DNA from: Deinococcus aestuarii | Lineage (GTDB): Bacteria > Deinococcota > Deinococci > Deinococcales > Deinococcaceae | Length of the DNA stretch: 64,000 nucleotides | Direction of reading: 5' to 3' | Assembly: GCF_018863415.1 (NCBI RefSeq) | Contig: NZ_JAHKSN010000021.1 | Coordinates: 1-64,000, forward strand | In this document: one piece after another, positions 1-10,300 of the stretch | How positions within the stretch are numbered: position 1 is the first letter of the stretch | Layout of the letters: every line of letters begins with the position of its first letter | The notes under the pieces: generated by a model | Database searches by the model: none | What the model saw: only the letters and a program-made list of their open reading frames with translations | What the model was told of the DNA's origin: nothing | Translations under genes and position numbers: made by a program

Positions 1-673
1 GGGGGGCGGGATGGGTCATGGGGAACCTCCGGGGAGGCCAGACGTGGTCCTCCGGGTGCAGATGCCGCCCAGCGGGCTGGGCCGTGGCTGAACGGGCAGC
101 CGGGAAAGCGCCCTCGGCTGCGGTGGGCAGGGCCCGAACGTCGGCTGTTCGGGTGGTCGACAGGTGAGCATGCTGGGCATCCCACCACGGGGATGGTCCA
201 CCCCGCCCACGTCAGCGGCTGACGCCCCGCATAACTCGGCCCGGTGTCAAGGCGCGACGTCCACCCGGCACCGGGCAGCCTCCCGCTCTCGCGTGTGGTC
301 CCGGGCAGGCGGAGCGCCGCGCCCAGCTTCATCACCAGGCCGCGGGCCACCCACTCCGCCATGACCTGGGGGAGGGGCGGGCGGAAGGCGTCGGTGCCGG
401 GAGCGGAGTCACCGGTGGGAAAGCGTCCCCCAGGGCGGAATGGGTGCCTTCCAGCCAGCCGCTTCCCGGTGTCGCCCGGCGTGCGAACTCCGCAGCCACC
501 GCGGGGCGGTCTCAGCCGGGCCGGCGCCGTGTTGTGGCCGCACGAGAGGCGCATTCACCTCGTCTTTCGGCCGCGCCGAGCGGTCGGCGGGTGGGAGTGG
601 CGGCTGAACTTCTGCCGCCCTCGCGTCGAAATGCCGGCTCAGGGGGCCGCCGTGCGGTCTATTGTGGCGGGGT
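1..673. other. Region without a convincing gene
   Basis: Several short open frames occur here on both strands, but they are Arg/Pro/Gly-rich translations of GC-rich DNA with no recognisable motif, no good ribosome binding site and no continuity with neighbours. The stretch presumably carries the promoter of the operon that begins at 674, but I cannot point to convincing -35/-10 boxes. Confidence 0.5.
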
Positions 674-1984
674 ATGCACAATGAGGTCGTCGTTCTGGGC
701 ACGCACGGTGATCGCGTCGTTTGCGCCCTCTACCGCAAGACGGCTCAGGAGTGGAGTCCACTCAGCGAGCCGTTCGCGTTGCCGCCACTTCACCCCGGCC
801 AGACCCGGGAACTTCAGGTCAGAACCCATCCTGCCGTGCAGGACAAGCTGGAACGCGGTGCGGAACTGCTTGAGGTTCTGGTGGGGCAGGGAACGCCGGG
901 CTTCACGGGGACCGCGCAGGCGCTGCCGGAGGGCGTGGCGCTCACCGTCCTCGCGCGGGCGGCCGGCCTGCCCGCCTACCCCGCCACCGCCCAGCAGATC
1001 ATCACCCTGGACCTGTCCTCCTCGGGCATCACGGCCGCCGTGGTCGAGGCCGACGCCTCCGGGAATTACCAGCTCCTGACCAACCATTTCTGGCCGCCCT
1101 CCGCCCTGCCCGCGAGCTGGGACGTCCCGCGAAGTCTTCTGGCCGAGCTCCTGCCCCCGGGGGCGAACCTGTCCCCCGCGCTGGTGGCCGATGTGCAACG
1201 CCAGGTGGACGCCTACATCCAGGAGCGGGACACCTTCCAGAACACGCCGGCGCTGGAGCTGATCCTGCCGCTGCTGGCCCGGAGGGGGCAGATCCGCTTC
1301 GAGGTCGCCGATAGCGTCTTCCGGTCGGCGGTGGAGGCGGTCGTCGCCCTGATCCGGCGGGAACTCGCCGGTCGGTACGACCCGGCCCGCGGCACCTTCC
1401 TGGTCATCACCGGCGACCGGTCCTCCTGGCCGGGTGTCGGCGACCTCGAGCTCCCCGGCCGGGTCACGCGCTTTGCGTCGCCTCCGCCCAGCGCGTACGC
1501 CCTCGCCCTGGGGGCCGCGCTGTCCCCGGCGGGGCTTCCACCCGCCCTGGCCCACCCGCTGACGGTGCGGGTGCGCCACGCGGGGACGAGCGTCGAGGTC
1601 ATGACCATGGGCCTGCCGGAGACGCAGGAGTTCGCCGCGCAGGACCTCCCGGTGACCTTCGCGCAGCGGACCAAGGACCAGCCGCTGGAGGCGGTGGTCG
1701 AGCTGGAGGCCGAGCACGCCGACGGCCAGTCGTTCAGGCAGCAGGTCAACCTGCGCCTGCCGCCGCAGGGCCCCGGCTGGAAGGTGTTCAGGCGGGGCGA
1801 CACGCCGCTGGAGGAGCGGGGCGTCACCGTCCGGGTTCAGGCCGCGCCGCTGCCGGGCGCCGCCGTGCGCCTGCGGCTCGAGGTGGTGAACGAGCGCCAG
1901 GTGGCCCTCCGGGGCGTCTGGCACTACCGGCACGCCGGGGGCTTCCAGGCCGACGAGACGCGAACGCTGGAGGTGGTGGCGTGA
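674..1984 (+). CDS. Degenerate Hsp70 (DnaK)-like protein, first gene of a four-gene operon
   Basis: This 436-residue protein follows the order of the C-terminal half of an Hsp70 ATPase and its beta substrate-binding domain. Around residue 107, IITLDLSSSGITAAVVE sits where DnaK has its second phosphate motif (DLGGGTFD), but the glycines are lost. Around residue 250, FLVITGDRSSWPG resembles the adenosine motif (VLVGGSSRIP). The last ~150 residues look like a beta-rich Hsp70 substrate-binding region. No first phosphate motif is visible at the N terminus, so ATP hydrolysis is doubtful. ATG 674 is preferred over TTG 662 because it gives a normal start (MHNEVVV). The stop overlaps the next gene by 4 bp (GTGA), so it is probably co-translated with the ATPase and may act as its adaptor or sensor. 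The fold assignment is inferred from motif order only. Confidence 0.6.
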   Translation: MHNEVVVLGTHGDRVVCALYRKTAQEWSPLSEPFALPPLHPGQTRELQVRTHPAVQDKLERGAELLEVLVGQGTPGFTGTAQALPEGVALTVLARAAGLPAYPATAQQIITLDLSSSGITAAVVEADASGNYQLLTNHFWPPSALPASWDVPRSLLAELLPPGANLSPALVADVQRQVDAYIQERDTFQNTPALELILPLLARRGQIRFEVADSVFRSAVEAVVALIRRELAGRYDPARGTFLVITGDRSSWPGVGDLELPGRVTRFASPPPSAYALALGAALSPAGLPPALAHPLTVRVRHAGTSVEVMTMGLPETQEFAAQDLPVTFAQRTKDQPLEAVVELEAEHADGQSFRQQVNLRLPPQGPGWKVFRRGDTPLEERGVTVRVQAAPLPGAAVRLRLEVVNERQVALRGVWHYRHAGGFQADETRTLEVVA

Positions 1985-4548
1985 CGGCCGTCCCGGCCCC
2001 GTCGCCCTGGACATCCGCGCTGCGCCACCAGGTGGAACGTCAGTTTCTGGAATTGCTGGGCGCGCTGGACTCGGCCGAGCCGCTGCCCTGGATCACGCCG
2101 CAGGGGCTGGACCCGCAGGTCGACTGGGGGTTTGTCCAGCTCAGCAACGTTCCCCTGCTGGCCGGCAGCGCGGACGACACCCACCTGTTCGACTTTCAGA
2201 GCGTGTTGAGCGCCATCAGCACGCTGGCGTCCCTGCACAGCGGCTTCCGGCTGATCTTCCTGCTCACGGGAGAGGCGGGCCGGTACGGGCTGTACCTGGG
2301 CGTGGCCCGCGAGGCCTCGGGCGTGGGGCCGCCGCCGGAGGTGGTGCTGACCCAGACGGCCTCGATCGTCCGCAGCCACCTGGCGGGGTTGAAGACGGCC
2401 GTCCTGGACCGCGCGCAGCGGGAGGGGCTGCTCGAGCAGCTGGCCGGGCTCACCCACGCGAGCGCCGTGACCGGGATTCCGACGCTGAGGGACGGCGCCG
2501 AGCGCTATCTGGTGCAGTCCCTGGACCGCTTCGCGAGCCAGTTGCGCCAGCAGCGCTTCGCCATGGTCGTGGTGGCCGACCCCCTCTCCGAGGACGGCCT
2601 GCGCCTGGCCCACGACCGCGTGATGCGGGTCATCACCGAGGTGCACCCCCACGTGAGGAGCACGGGGCCGGCGCTGCCCGGCAACCCCCGGGACCGCTTG
2701 GCGGCCCTGGAGGGGGACTCCGCCGTCCTGCGCCTGCTGGCCTCGACCTCCTTCCTGAACGAGCGGGCCCGGGGAAGTGCCGCGTACCTGGCGCGCCACC
2801 CGCTCTCCCTGCAGACGTTGGGCCAGATCGGGCAGGTGGCGGGCCAGGTGATGAGGCGGCTGCCCCATCCCTACGTCAGCGCGGCGGGGAGCGTGCTGGC
2901 CGACGCCACCGGCCTGTCGGTGCAGCGCGAACACCTGGACCGCCAGGCCCAGGAGCTCGAGCGCACCCTCGAGCTGCACGCGGAGCGGCTGCGGCACGGG
3001 CAGAACCTGGGCATGTGGGAGGTCGGCGTGTACCTGCTCAGCGACGGCGAGGACACCGACCAACTGGGCGCCAGCCTCCTGCGCAGCGTCGGCTCCGGGG
3101 CCCGCACGTACCTCGAGCCGATCCGCATCCAGCACCTGGGGGGCCTGCGCCGCCCGCAAAAGCCCCGCGCCGCGATTCAGCTGCTGCAGTTTCCCATGCT
3201 CGACCCCTCGGTCTTCGGCCTCAAGCAGACGCACCCCCTCGGTGAGGCCCACCAGCGGCTGACCACCGTGCTCAACACGAACGAACTCTCCCTCTGGATG
3301 AGCCTGCCGGGGCGCGACCTGCCGGGCATCAGCGCCCGGCCGCGCCCACCGCGCTTCGCCACCGACTTCGCCCCGCGTTCCGAGGGGGTCCAGTTCGGGC
3401 ACCTGATGGACGGCGGCGAGGCGCTGCACCACGAACTCCGGCTCGCCAGCGCGGACCTCACCCGGCACATGTTCATCACCGGCCTGACCGGCAGCGGCAA
3501 GAGCACCACCAGCCGCTGGTTGCTGGGCCAGCTGCTGGAGCGGCGGACCCCCCTGCTGATCATCGAGCCGGCGAAGACCGAGTACCTCGAGTGGGGGCTG
3601 CGGCTGCGGCGGCGGGGCGTGCCCGTCCGCCTGTACTGCCCGGGCCGGACCCGGCACCAGGGCGAGGCGCTCGACGAGCTCGCCCTGAACCCCTTCGAGG
3701 TGCCGGAGGGCTACGAGGTGCTGAGCCACGTCGACCGGCTCAAGGCGGTGATGACGGCCGCCTTTCCCATGCAGGAGGTGCTGCCGATCCTGCTGGAGGC
3801 CGCCCTGATGCGGGTGTACGAGGAGCAGGGCTGGCTGGACGACGACCGCCTGCCCGACCTGCCGCCCCCCAGGCTGCGCGACCTCGAGCAGGCGGTCGTC
3901 CGGACCCTGGGGGACCGGGAGAGCGGCTACGCGGAGGAGGTGCGCCGCAACCTGCAGACCGCGCTGCTGCACCGGCTGCGCAGCCTGCGGCAGGGCTTCA
4001 AGGGCCGGCTGCTCGACCAGCCGCGCAGCACGCCACTCGCCGAGCTGTTCGACGGCGTGGCGGTGGTCAACCTCAGCACCCTGACGGCCGACGCGGACAA
4101 GAGCCTGGTGATGGGCCTCCTGATGGGCCTGCTCTACGAGCACCGCATCGTGCAGGGCGCCTCCCCGGACGGCGGGCTCCGGCACGTCACGATGGTGGAG
4201 GAGGCCCACCGCATCCTGCGCGCCCCCCGGGGCGACCCCCACTCGCCGCAGGCCCACACGGCGGAGGCGTTCGCGGACCTGCTCGCCGAGGTCCGGGCCT
4301 ACGGGGAGGGGCTGATCATCGTGGACCAGGTGCCGGCCAAGCTGATCCCGGACGCGCTGAAAAACACCTTTGTCAAGGTGGTCCACCGCCTGCAGGCCCG
4401 CGATGACCAGGAGGCTCTGGCCGCGGCCATGGGGCTGACCCCCGAGCAGGTGGCGGCCATCCCGCTACTCGAGCAGGGCCAGGCCATCGTGCAGGCCGGC
4501 CACCGCGCGGCCCTGGTGCAGATCCCCGCCCCGCGGGAGGAGGCGTGA
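1981..4548 (+). CDS. HerA/FtsK-type ATP-binding protein (DUF87 class)
   Basis: An 855-residue P-loop ATPase. The Walker A motif GLTGSGKS lies at about 501-508, followed by IIEPAKTEY at about 527-535, a signature of HerA-like bacterial ATPases. The Walker B/catalytic acid is in MVEEAHRIL (about 738). A later DQVPAKLIPDALKNT segment matches the sensor region in which HerA proteins read out NTP hydrolysis. The first ~480 residues match no family I recognise. HerA enzymes form hexameric DNA translocases that usually work with a nuclease. Here no nuclease is adjacent; the partners are an Hsp70-like protein upstream, a Cys-rich protein and a metallopeptidase. It starts with GTG and overlaps both neighbours by 4 bp, which indicates one operon. 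ATPase identity is firm; the biological role is unknown, with defence likely from context. Confidence 0.85.
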   Translation: MTAVPAPSPWTSALRHQVERQFLELLGALDSAEPLPWITPQGLDPQVDWGFVQLSNVPLLAGSADDTHLFDFQSVLSAISTLASLHSGFRLIFLLTGEAGRYGLYLGVAREASGVGPPPEVVLTQTASIVRSHLAGLKTAVLDRAQREGLLEQLAGLTHASAVTGIPTLRDGAERYLVQSLDRFASQLRQQRFAMVVVADPLSEDGLRLAHDRVMRVITEVHPHVRSTGPALPGNPRDRLAALEGDSAVLRLLASTSFLNERARGSAAYLARHPLSLQTLGQIGQVAGQVMRRLPHPYVSAAGSVLADATGLSVQREHLDRQAQELERTLELHAERLRHGQNLGMWEVGVYLLSDGEDTDQLGASLLRSVGSGARTYLEPIRIQHLGGLRRPQKPRAAIQLLQFPMLDPSVFGLKQTHPLGEAHQRLTTVLNTNELSLWMSLPGRDLPGISARPRPPRFATDFAPRSEGVQFGHLMDGGEALHHELRLASADLTRHMFITGLTGSGKSTTSRWLLGQLLERRTPLLIIEPAKTEYLEWGLRLRRRGVPVRLYCPGRTRHQGEALDELALNPFEVPEGYEVLSHVDRLKAVMTAAFPMQEVLPILLEAALMRVYEEQGWLDDDRLPDLPPPRLRDLEQAVVRTLGDRESGYAEEVRRNLQTALLHRLRSLRQGFKGRLLDQPRSTPLAELFDGVAVVNLSTLTADADKSLVMGLLMGLLYEHRIVQGASPDGGLRHVTMVEEAHRILRAPRGDPHSPQAHTAEAFADLLAEVRAYGEGLIIVDQVPAKLIPDALKNTFVKVVHRLQARDDQEALAAAMGLTPEQVAAIPLLEQGQAIVQAGHRAALVQIPAPREEA

Positions 4549-5129
4549 ACGGTGTGCTGGTGGCCCTCCACCTGCTGCCGCACCTGCCTCCCGGCCGGCG
4601 GGAGGCGTGGGCGGGCCGGACCCTGCGGGCCGCGCCGGCTCAGGCCCAGGCGGTCACCGACGCCCTGCGGCGGGCCCACCCCAACTTCCGGGGGCGGCTG
4701 GACGCGGTGCAGGCGACCCTCGGGGGGGAGCCGGGCCAGGTGCAGGCGGCCGCCGAGACCCTGCGGGCGGTCCACGCCTCGGCGGCCCCGCCGGAACACC
4801 GCCCGCTCGCGGGCCGCGGCTGCCGGTACTGCCAGGCGGCTTGCCAGTACGGGCACCTCGTCACGACGGCCCTGCGCGGTCAGGAGGAGACGGCACAGCG
4901 GTTCTTGTCCGCCACGCCGGGCAGTCCCGCACAACAGCTGCTGCCGCTGGGCGCACTGCTCGTCAACCACGCTGTGGCGGGCACCCCGCTGCGGCTCGAC
5001 GCCCGCATGAGCGCCGACCTGGCCTACTGCCTCGCCACCCAGCTGGCCGGGATGCGCGTGGGGGCGCGGCAGCTGGAGGCCCTGCGGGTCTTGCAGGAGC
5101 GGCTGGACGTCGTTCGGGGACGGCCGTGA
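4545..5129 (+). CDS. Unknown 194-aa protein with a Cys/His motif
   Basis: I do not recognise the family. The protein is mostly alpha-helical by composition (Ala, Leu, Arg, Gln rich). It has one compact motif around residues 90-101, GCRYCQAACQYGH, with C-x2-C-x3-C-x3-H spacing that could hold zinc or an Fe-S cluster. No signal peptide or membrane segment is visible. The GTG start overlaps the end of the ATPase gene (GTGA) and its own stop overlaps the next start, so it is translationally coupled on both sides. This suggests a fixed-stoichiometry component of the same complex. Confidence 0.7.
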   Translation: MNGVLVALHLLPHLPPGRREAWAGRTLRAAPAQAQAVTDALRRAHPNFRGRLDAVQATLGGEPGQVQAAAETLRAVHASAAPPEHRPLAGRGCRYCQAACQYGHLVTTALRGQEETAQRFLSATPGSPAQQLLPLGALLVNHAVAGTPLRLDARMSADLAYCLATQLAGMRVGARQLEALRVLQERLDVVRGRP

Positions 5130-6235
5130 CGGAGTTTTTCGAGTTCGGCGCCCACGAGCACAAAGAGGAGGTGCTGGAGTGGGGATCGGCGAGGTACGAG
5201 GGAGCCGACGACACCCTGCGCTCCGCGCTGTGGGAGTCCATGGACGCCTGGCAGGACCGGGACGCGTCGGCGTGGTTTGAGCCCAGCGCCGACGCGCCGG
5301 GGCCGTCCATCCCCAGCGCCTCCGGGGAGCGGTCTGCGTGGGAGCCCGTGACGCCCGGCTGGCCGGGCCCGGAGACCTGGGAGGGACGCCCGCCGGACCC
5401 CTGGCCCCACAAGGAGGCGGTCGACCCCACCGGCGATATGGGTGGGACCGCGTGGTGGCCCTTGGAGACTGCCTCCCCGCAGAACACTTGGTCGCCTCAC
5501 GAGAGGCCGGCCCCCCGGGAAACGTCGGTGGAATACCCGGCCGCCCCGACCTTGGAGTGGAAGAGCCCGCCGCGGGAACACCCGCGGCTCGGGGGACCGT
5601 CGTTCACGGACCTGCTGTGCAACAGCCTTCAGAGGTGGTGGGACCGCCTGGGGGAGGGGAGAGGTGGTGAACCCGCGGCGCGTCCTTCCGAGGCCGAGCT
5701 CGAGCGGAGCGCCGCGGAGCGTGTGGCCTTTGAGGAGGACGCCGCCCGCACCTTCGTCACCGAGGTGCTGAACGTCGAGGGCGTCCAGCCCGAGGAGTGG
5801 CGGCGCTGCGATCTGGGGGAACGGTGGCAGATGCTGGGAACCTGTGCCCAGCTCTACTGTGAGGGCTTTGGCTTGGAGAACGTTGTGCTCGAGGTCGATC
5901 TCGATCTGGCTCCCGGCATGTACGGAAGCTGCCAGGACGAAGGCGACGTGACCCTCGTCACCGTCGGGGGCTGGGTTCTCGAGCTGGACCACCCGAAAGA
6001 GGCCCTGGAGACCCTTTTTCACGAACTCCGGCACGCCTACCAGTTCCAGTACGTGGCCGCGGCGGTGTCCGCGCAGGGCCAGGGGGAGACGAACTTCGAC
6101 CTCGCCACAGCGGCCCACTGGCAGCAGGCCATGCACACCTACAGCCAGCGCCTCCACACGTACGTGAACAGCAGCATCGAGCACGACGCGGACCGGCACG
6201 CCAAGGATCTGCTCAACCAGATCTACGTCCGGTAG
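5126..6235 (+). CDS. Zinc metallopeptidase-like protein (HExxH) with a long Pro/Trp-rich N-terminal region
   Basis: A 369-residue protein whose C-terminal third carries LFHELRHAYQ (HExxH, residues about 297-301) and, about 50 residues later, SSIEHDADRHA, where the Glu or Asp can act as third zinc ligand. This is the layout of gluzincin-like single-domain peptidases. Residues ~60-170 are acidic, Pro- and Trp-rich and look disordered. No signal peptide is visible, so it probably acts in the cytoplasm. The GTG start overlaps the previous stop. As last gene of the Hsp70-like/HerA operon it is a candidate effector, perhaps cleaving a host or phage protein when the ATPase fires. The zinc motif is seen; the effector role is inferred. 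Confidence 0.7.
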   Translation: MTEFFEFGAHEHKEEVLEWGSARYEGADDTLRSALWESMDAWQDRDASAWFEPSADAPGPSIPSASGERSAWEPVTPGWPGPETWEGRPPDPWPHKEAVDPTGDMGGTAWWPLETASPQNTWSPHERPAPRETSVEYPAAPTLEWKSPPREHPRLGGPSFTDLLCNSLQRWWDRLGEGRGGEPAARPSEAELERSAAERVAFEEDAARTFVTEVLNVEGVQPEEWRRCDLGERWQMLGTCAQLYCEGFGLENVVLEVDLDLAPGMYGSCQDEGDVTLVTVGGWVLELDHPKEALETLFHELRHAYQFQYVAAAVSAQGQGETNFDLATAAHWQQAMHTYSQRLHTYVNSSIEHDADRHAKDLLNQIYVR

Positions 6236-6325
6236 CGGTCTGGGGACCCGCTGTGGGAGAGTGACCCGTCACGGGGACCGGGTGAACTCGAGACGGCCCT
6301 CGGTCTCCGGGCTGGCGCCACCCGT

Positions 6326-7285
6326 TCAGGGCGCGGGAGCGGCGGGGTAGAGCGTGGCGCCCCGCCGGAGTGCTCCCGCCACCCGCTCCCGCAGGTCTGG
6401 CGGGGCGATGACCTCCACGTCGCCGCCCCAGCCCAGCACCCAGGGCACGAGTTCCAGCCAATTGCCCACCTGAAGGATGACCCGGGTGTGGCCGGAGCTC
6501 AGGGTCACCGTCGGCTCGGCGAGGGCGCCGAAGTACTCCTCGGCGATCCGTTCGCGCACCGCCGGGCTGAAGAACAGTTCCACCCGGGTGGGTTCCCCGG
6601 GCATGATGCCCCAAGCACTGGACAGGAAGCGCAGCGGGTGAAAGTCCTCGGGGATGTCATAGGTGTGGGCAGTGAGGGTGGGCTGCCGCATGCGCGACAG
6701 GCGGTAGACGTAGGGCTGCCGCTCCTCCCGCAGGCGGTTGACGCCGATGGCGTAGGCCTCGCGGTTCCGGGCGTTCACCTCGATGAAGTAGATCTCCAGT
6801 TCGACCCGGGTGGCGCGGCGTTGCGACTGGTAGGTGCAGCTCAGCACCCGGCCGTCCAGCCACGCTTGCGCCGCCACCTCGAAGACCAGCGAGCCCCGCC
6901 CGCCCCGGCGCGCCTTGTACACCTCGTTGGCCTGCAGGGCCACCCGCCTCGCCCGTTCCGGCAGGTCCTGCGCCAGCTTCTCGAGGGCCGCGAGGTAGTG
7001 CTCGTTGTACTCGGCGGCGTGGTGAAAGAGCATCCGGGCAGCGCTGTACACCGCGAGGGCCTGCACCGGGTTGAGCTCCCCAGACCGCCGCCGCTGGCGG
7101 TAGCGGCCCTCGGCCGTGATTTCGATCTCGCCCTGGGCCACCAGCTCGGCGAGGTCACGTTGCACCGAGCGGCGCTTGCGGGGCTCGAGGTGCAGGCGCT
7201 GCACGATCTCGGCGGTGGTGCACTCCGCCTGCTCCAGCAGGTGGGCGACCGCCCGCAGCCGCCGGGTCTTGGTGTCGAGTTCCAT
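6326..7285 (-). CDS. WYL-domain transcriptional regulator
   Basis: A 319-residue protein with an N-terminal winged helix-turn-helix (residues ~1-60, including AECTTAEIVQRLHLEPRKR) and a C-terminal WYL-type ligand-binding region. It resembles the WYL regulators often placed beside BREX, CBASS and other defence loci (BrxR/CapW type). ATG 7285 is chosen over an upstream in-frame start at 7378 because a strong GGGAGGGAG ribosome binding site precedes it on the - strand and the longer version would overlap the upstream gene. It lies 16 bp downstream of the AddA-like gene on the same strand and is probably the last gene of that operon. It may control the divergent BREX operon or its own. Confidence 0.8.
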   Translation of the reverse strand: MELDTKTRRLRAVAHLLEQAECTTAEIVQRLHLEPRKRRSVQRDLAELVAQGEIEITAEGRYRQRRRSGELNPVQALAVYSAARMLFHHAAEYNEHYLAALEKLAQDLPERARRVALQANEVYKARRGGRGSLVFEVAAQAWLDGRVLSCTYQSQRRATRVELEIYFIEVNARNREAYAIGVNRLREERQPYVYRLSRMRQPTLTAHTYDIPEDFHPLRFLSSAWGIMPGEPTRVELFFSPAVRERIAEEYFGALAEPTVTLSSGHTRVILQVGNWLELVPWVLGWGGDVEVIAPPDLRERVAGALRRGATLYPAAPAP

Positions 7286-7301
7286 GACGCTCCCTCCCAG
7301 C

Positions 7302-10300
7302 CTACTGCGCCGCGTCGCAGACCTGACGGAACGCGCAGAAGCGGCACCGCTCGGCACTGGGGGTCGGAGCGAAGTCATGGGCCTGCACGCCCGCCGTCAT
7401 GCGCCGTGTCTCGTTCCGGGCGTGCTCGAGGTCCTGGGCAGAGAGGTCATGCAGCAGGTCGTGCCGCAGGTAGGCAAGGCTGGCCCGTGAGGCGCCGGTG
7501 GCCTCGAGATACAGGGCGAGTTGCGGCGCGTGATGGGCCGGGTGGACCTGCCGGTCCGTCTTGAAGTCGACGATCCAGTCCCCGTAGTGCGCGTCGATGA
7601 CGCCTTCGAAGACCAGGCCGTCCAGGGTGTGCGTGATGGGCACTTCCCGCTGCGGGACGGACCCGGCGAGGGCCGCGTAGGCGGGCCCGCGCAGCTTCCC
7701 GCTCAGGGCCGCGACCTCCTGCCGCTGGGCGAGGCTCAGGTGGGCGAAATGCGCGAGCACCTGCGCCTCGGTGAGGTCAAGTTCGATGGCCTGGTGCACG
7801 GCCGATCCGACCAGCGCACCCGACACCCCTCCCTCCCGCACCTGGGTCTCGGGTTCCCACAGGTGGGTGAAGGGAGGTCGGCCGGTGACGTACCGAAACG
7901 AGAAGGCCCGGGGACAATTCAAGTAGACGCCGATGGACGTCACGGGGAGCGTCTCGGGGAGCGCGACTCCCGAGGCTGCCACCCCCGCGTGGACAGCGCC
8001 GCCGCGACGGCGGGGCTGCGGGGCCGGGCGGGGAATCTGACCGGGCGCGTAGGCGAAGCGGGCCACGTCCGCCTCGGGAAAGAGGCCCGCGAGTCGCTGG
8101 GCCTCGGCCAGCTGGCCGGCCCTGGCGGTGACCGTCAGGATCAGGCTGTCCGCTGCGCGGGTCAGGGCCACGTACAGGATGCGCTCGTGCTCGGCGGCCC
8201 GCCGCTCGGCCTGCAGGTCTTGCAGGCGGCGGTGCGGCTCCGGCTGCTGCTCGGGTTTCAGGCCGGGCACGCGCAGGGCGAGGCCGCGCTCGGCGTCCAT
8301 CAGCAGGGGCGCGCTGTCGGCCCGTCCCTGGGCGAGCAGGTCCGGCACGATCACCACTGGGAACTCCAGGCCCTTGCTGCCGTGGATGGTCATCACCTGC
8401 ACCGCGTCGTCGGAGGCGAGTTGGGCCTCGGGGATGGGGAGGTCCAGCCGCAGGGCGTCTTCCAACGCCTGTGCCGCCGCCTGCACGGTGCCCTGCCCGC
8501 GGGCCGCCCAAGCGTGCAGCAGCGCGAGAAAGGCGTCCAGGTTGGCGAGGCGGCGCGCGCCGTCGGGCAGGCTGGCCATCACGGCGGCGTGCCCGCTCTC
8601 CTCCAGCGCGCGGGTGAGCAGAGCGCTGGCGCCGCGACTGTCGCGGGCTTCGAGGAGGCGCGCGAGCAGGGAAGGGACCCGGCCTGCCCCCTGCAGGGCC
8701 GACCACAGGCTCTGCGCCCCGGCGCGGTGTCCAGCGGCCTCGAGGAGTTCTTCGTCGGACCAGCCGACGAGCGGGCTGCGCAATACCGCGGCGAGCGCGA
8801 GGTCGTGGCCCGGGCGGGCGAGAAAGAGCAGCAACTGCGTGAGGTCGCGCACCTCGGGGCGCCGGAGGAGGCCCCGGCCCCCCTGCACCGTGTAGGGAAT
8901 GCCAGCGTGGAACAGCGCGCCCTCGTACGTGCCCAGGTGCGTGCGGGCGCGCAGCAGCACCGCGATGTCCCGGTACCGCAGGGGCCTGGGCGTCCCCCCG
9001 CCCACGACGACCCGGCCCTCGCCCATCAGGCTCTGGATGCGGTGGGCGATCAGGTTGGCCTCCGCCGACCGCAGCAGGGGCTGGGCTTCCGGGCCGCCGA
9101 CCACGTGAATCTCGCAGGCCGGGCCGGGTGTGGGCGGCTCCTCACGGTGGGCGGTGAGCGGCGTGAAGGTGGCGGCGGTCGAGGTGGGGCCGGCCGGGCC
9201 CGGCATAAAGGCCCGGAAAAAGGTGTTGACCACCTCCACGAGCCCCCGGTGTGACCGGAAGGAACGGCTGAGGGCCCGGCTCTCCCCGCCCGACTGCACG
9301 ATCTGCTCACGCGCCGCGCGGAAGAGGCGGACGTCGGCGCCGCGAAAGGCGTAGATGCTCTGCTTCTCATCCCCGACGACCGTGAGGTTCGCCCCGCCTG
9401 CGCTCAGGGCATTCAGGATCTGCCACTGCAACGGGCTGGTGTCTTGAAACTCGTCGACGAATAGTGCCCTCCAGCGCTCGGTGTAGTGCTCGCGCACGTG
9501 CAGGAAGGACAGGGCCCGCGCGGCGAGGCGCTCGAGGTCGGCAAAGGTCAGGACCTCCTGCTCGGCCTTGAGGGCGTCCAACCTCGCCTCCACGCGCCGG
9601 TACAGGCCCTCCAGCACGGGAACGGCCTGAAGCTGCCAGAGCTCACCCTCCAGGGCGCCGTCCGGGGCGGCCAGCTCCCGGAGGCGGTTCACCGCGCGCA
9701 ACACCGGATCCTTGGCCGCGCCCCAGGCTTTGGCGTTGCCGGCATTGCTGCGCACGCCCGCAAGGGCCGCGTGCATGGCCGCTTGCCGGGTCGCCGGGCT
9801 GCCGGTCACGGCGGCCGCGCCCAGCGCCGCGCGCCGGGCCTGCTCCAGCGGGTCGTCCGGAACAGGGCAGACGTGGGCCGCCAGCACCTGCAGGCACCGG
9901 TCCCAAACCCCCTCGACCTCCGCTGCCCTCTGCGCCAAGCGCGCTTCCAGGCCGGCCTTGTTCTCCTCGTAGGCCGAGAGGGAGACCCGCAGGGCGTCCT
10001 CAGCCCGCTGGGGATCACGCAGCATCAGCGTGACGGCCCCCTGGGCCACCGCGGCGGGCAGGTGGCCGAAGGCCTCCACCTCGATCTCCCCGAGGAGGTC
10101 CGGCAGGGTATGGTCGAGCCACACGGCCGCCTCCGCCTCGTCGAGCACCCTGAAGCGCAGCCCGGCCCCACTCTCGACGGGATGGTCCCGGATGATGCGG
10201 GCACACAGCGCGTGGATGGTGCTGATCTGCGCGAGTGGCAGGGCGCGGGCGGCTGCGACCACGACCGGCTGCCCGTGTCGGTGCGCCTCCTCATCCAGCA

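Noticed and set aside
1924..4386. An 820-codon - strand frame antisense to the HerA gene
   Set aside because: Low-complexity Gln/Val/Arg/Gly-rich translation; the + strand carries Walker A, EPAKTEY and Walker B in order. Similar antisense frames across the window were dismissed for the same reason.
6236..6325. Bidirectional terminator between the peptidase and WYL genes
   Set aside because: Short inverted repeats exist (GTGAC/GTCAC, GAGAC/GTCTC) but stems are weak and no T-tract follows.
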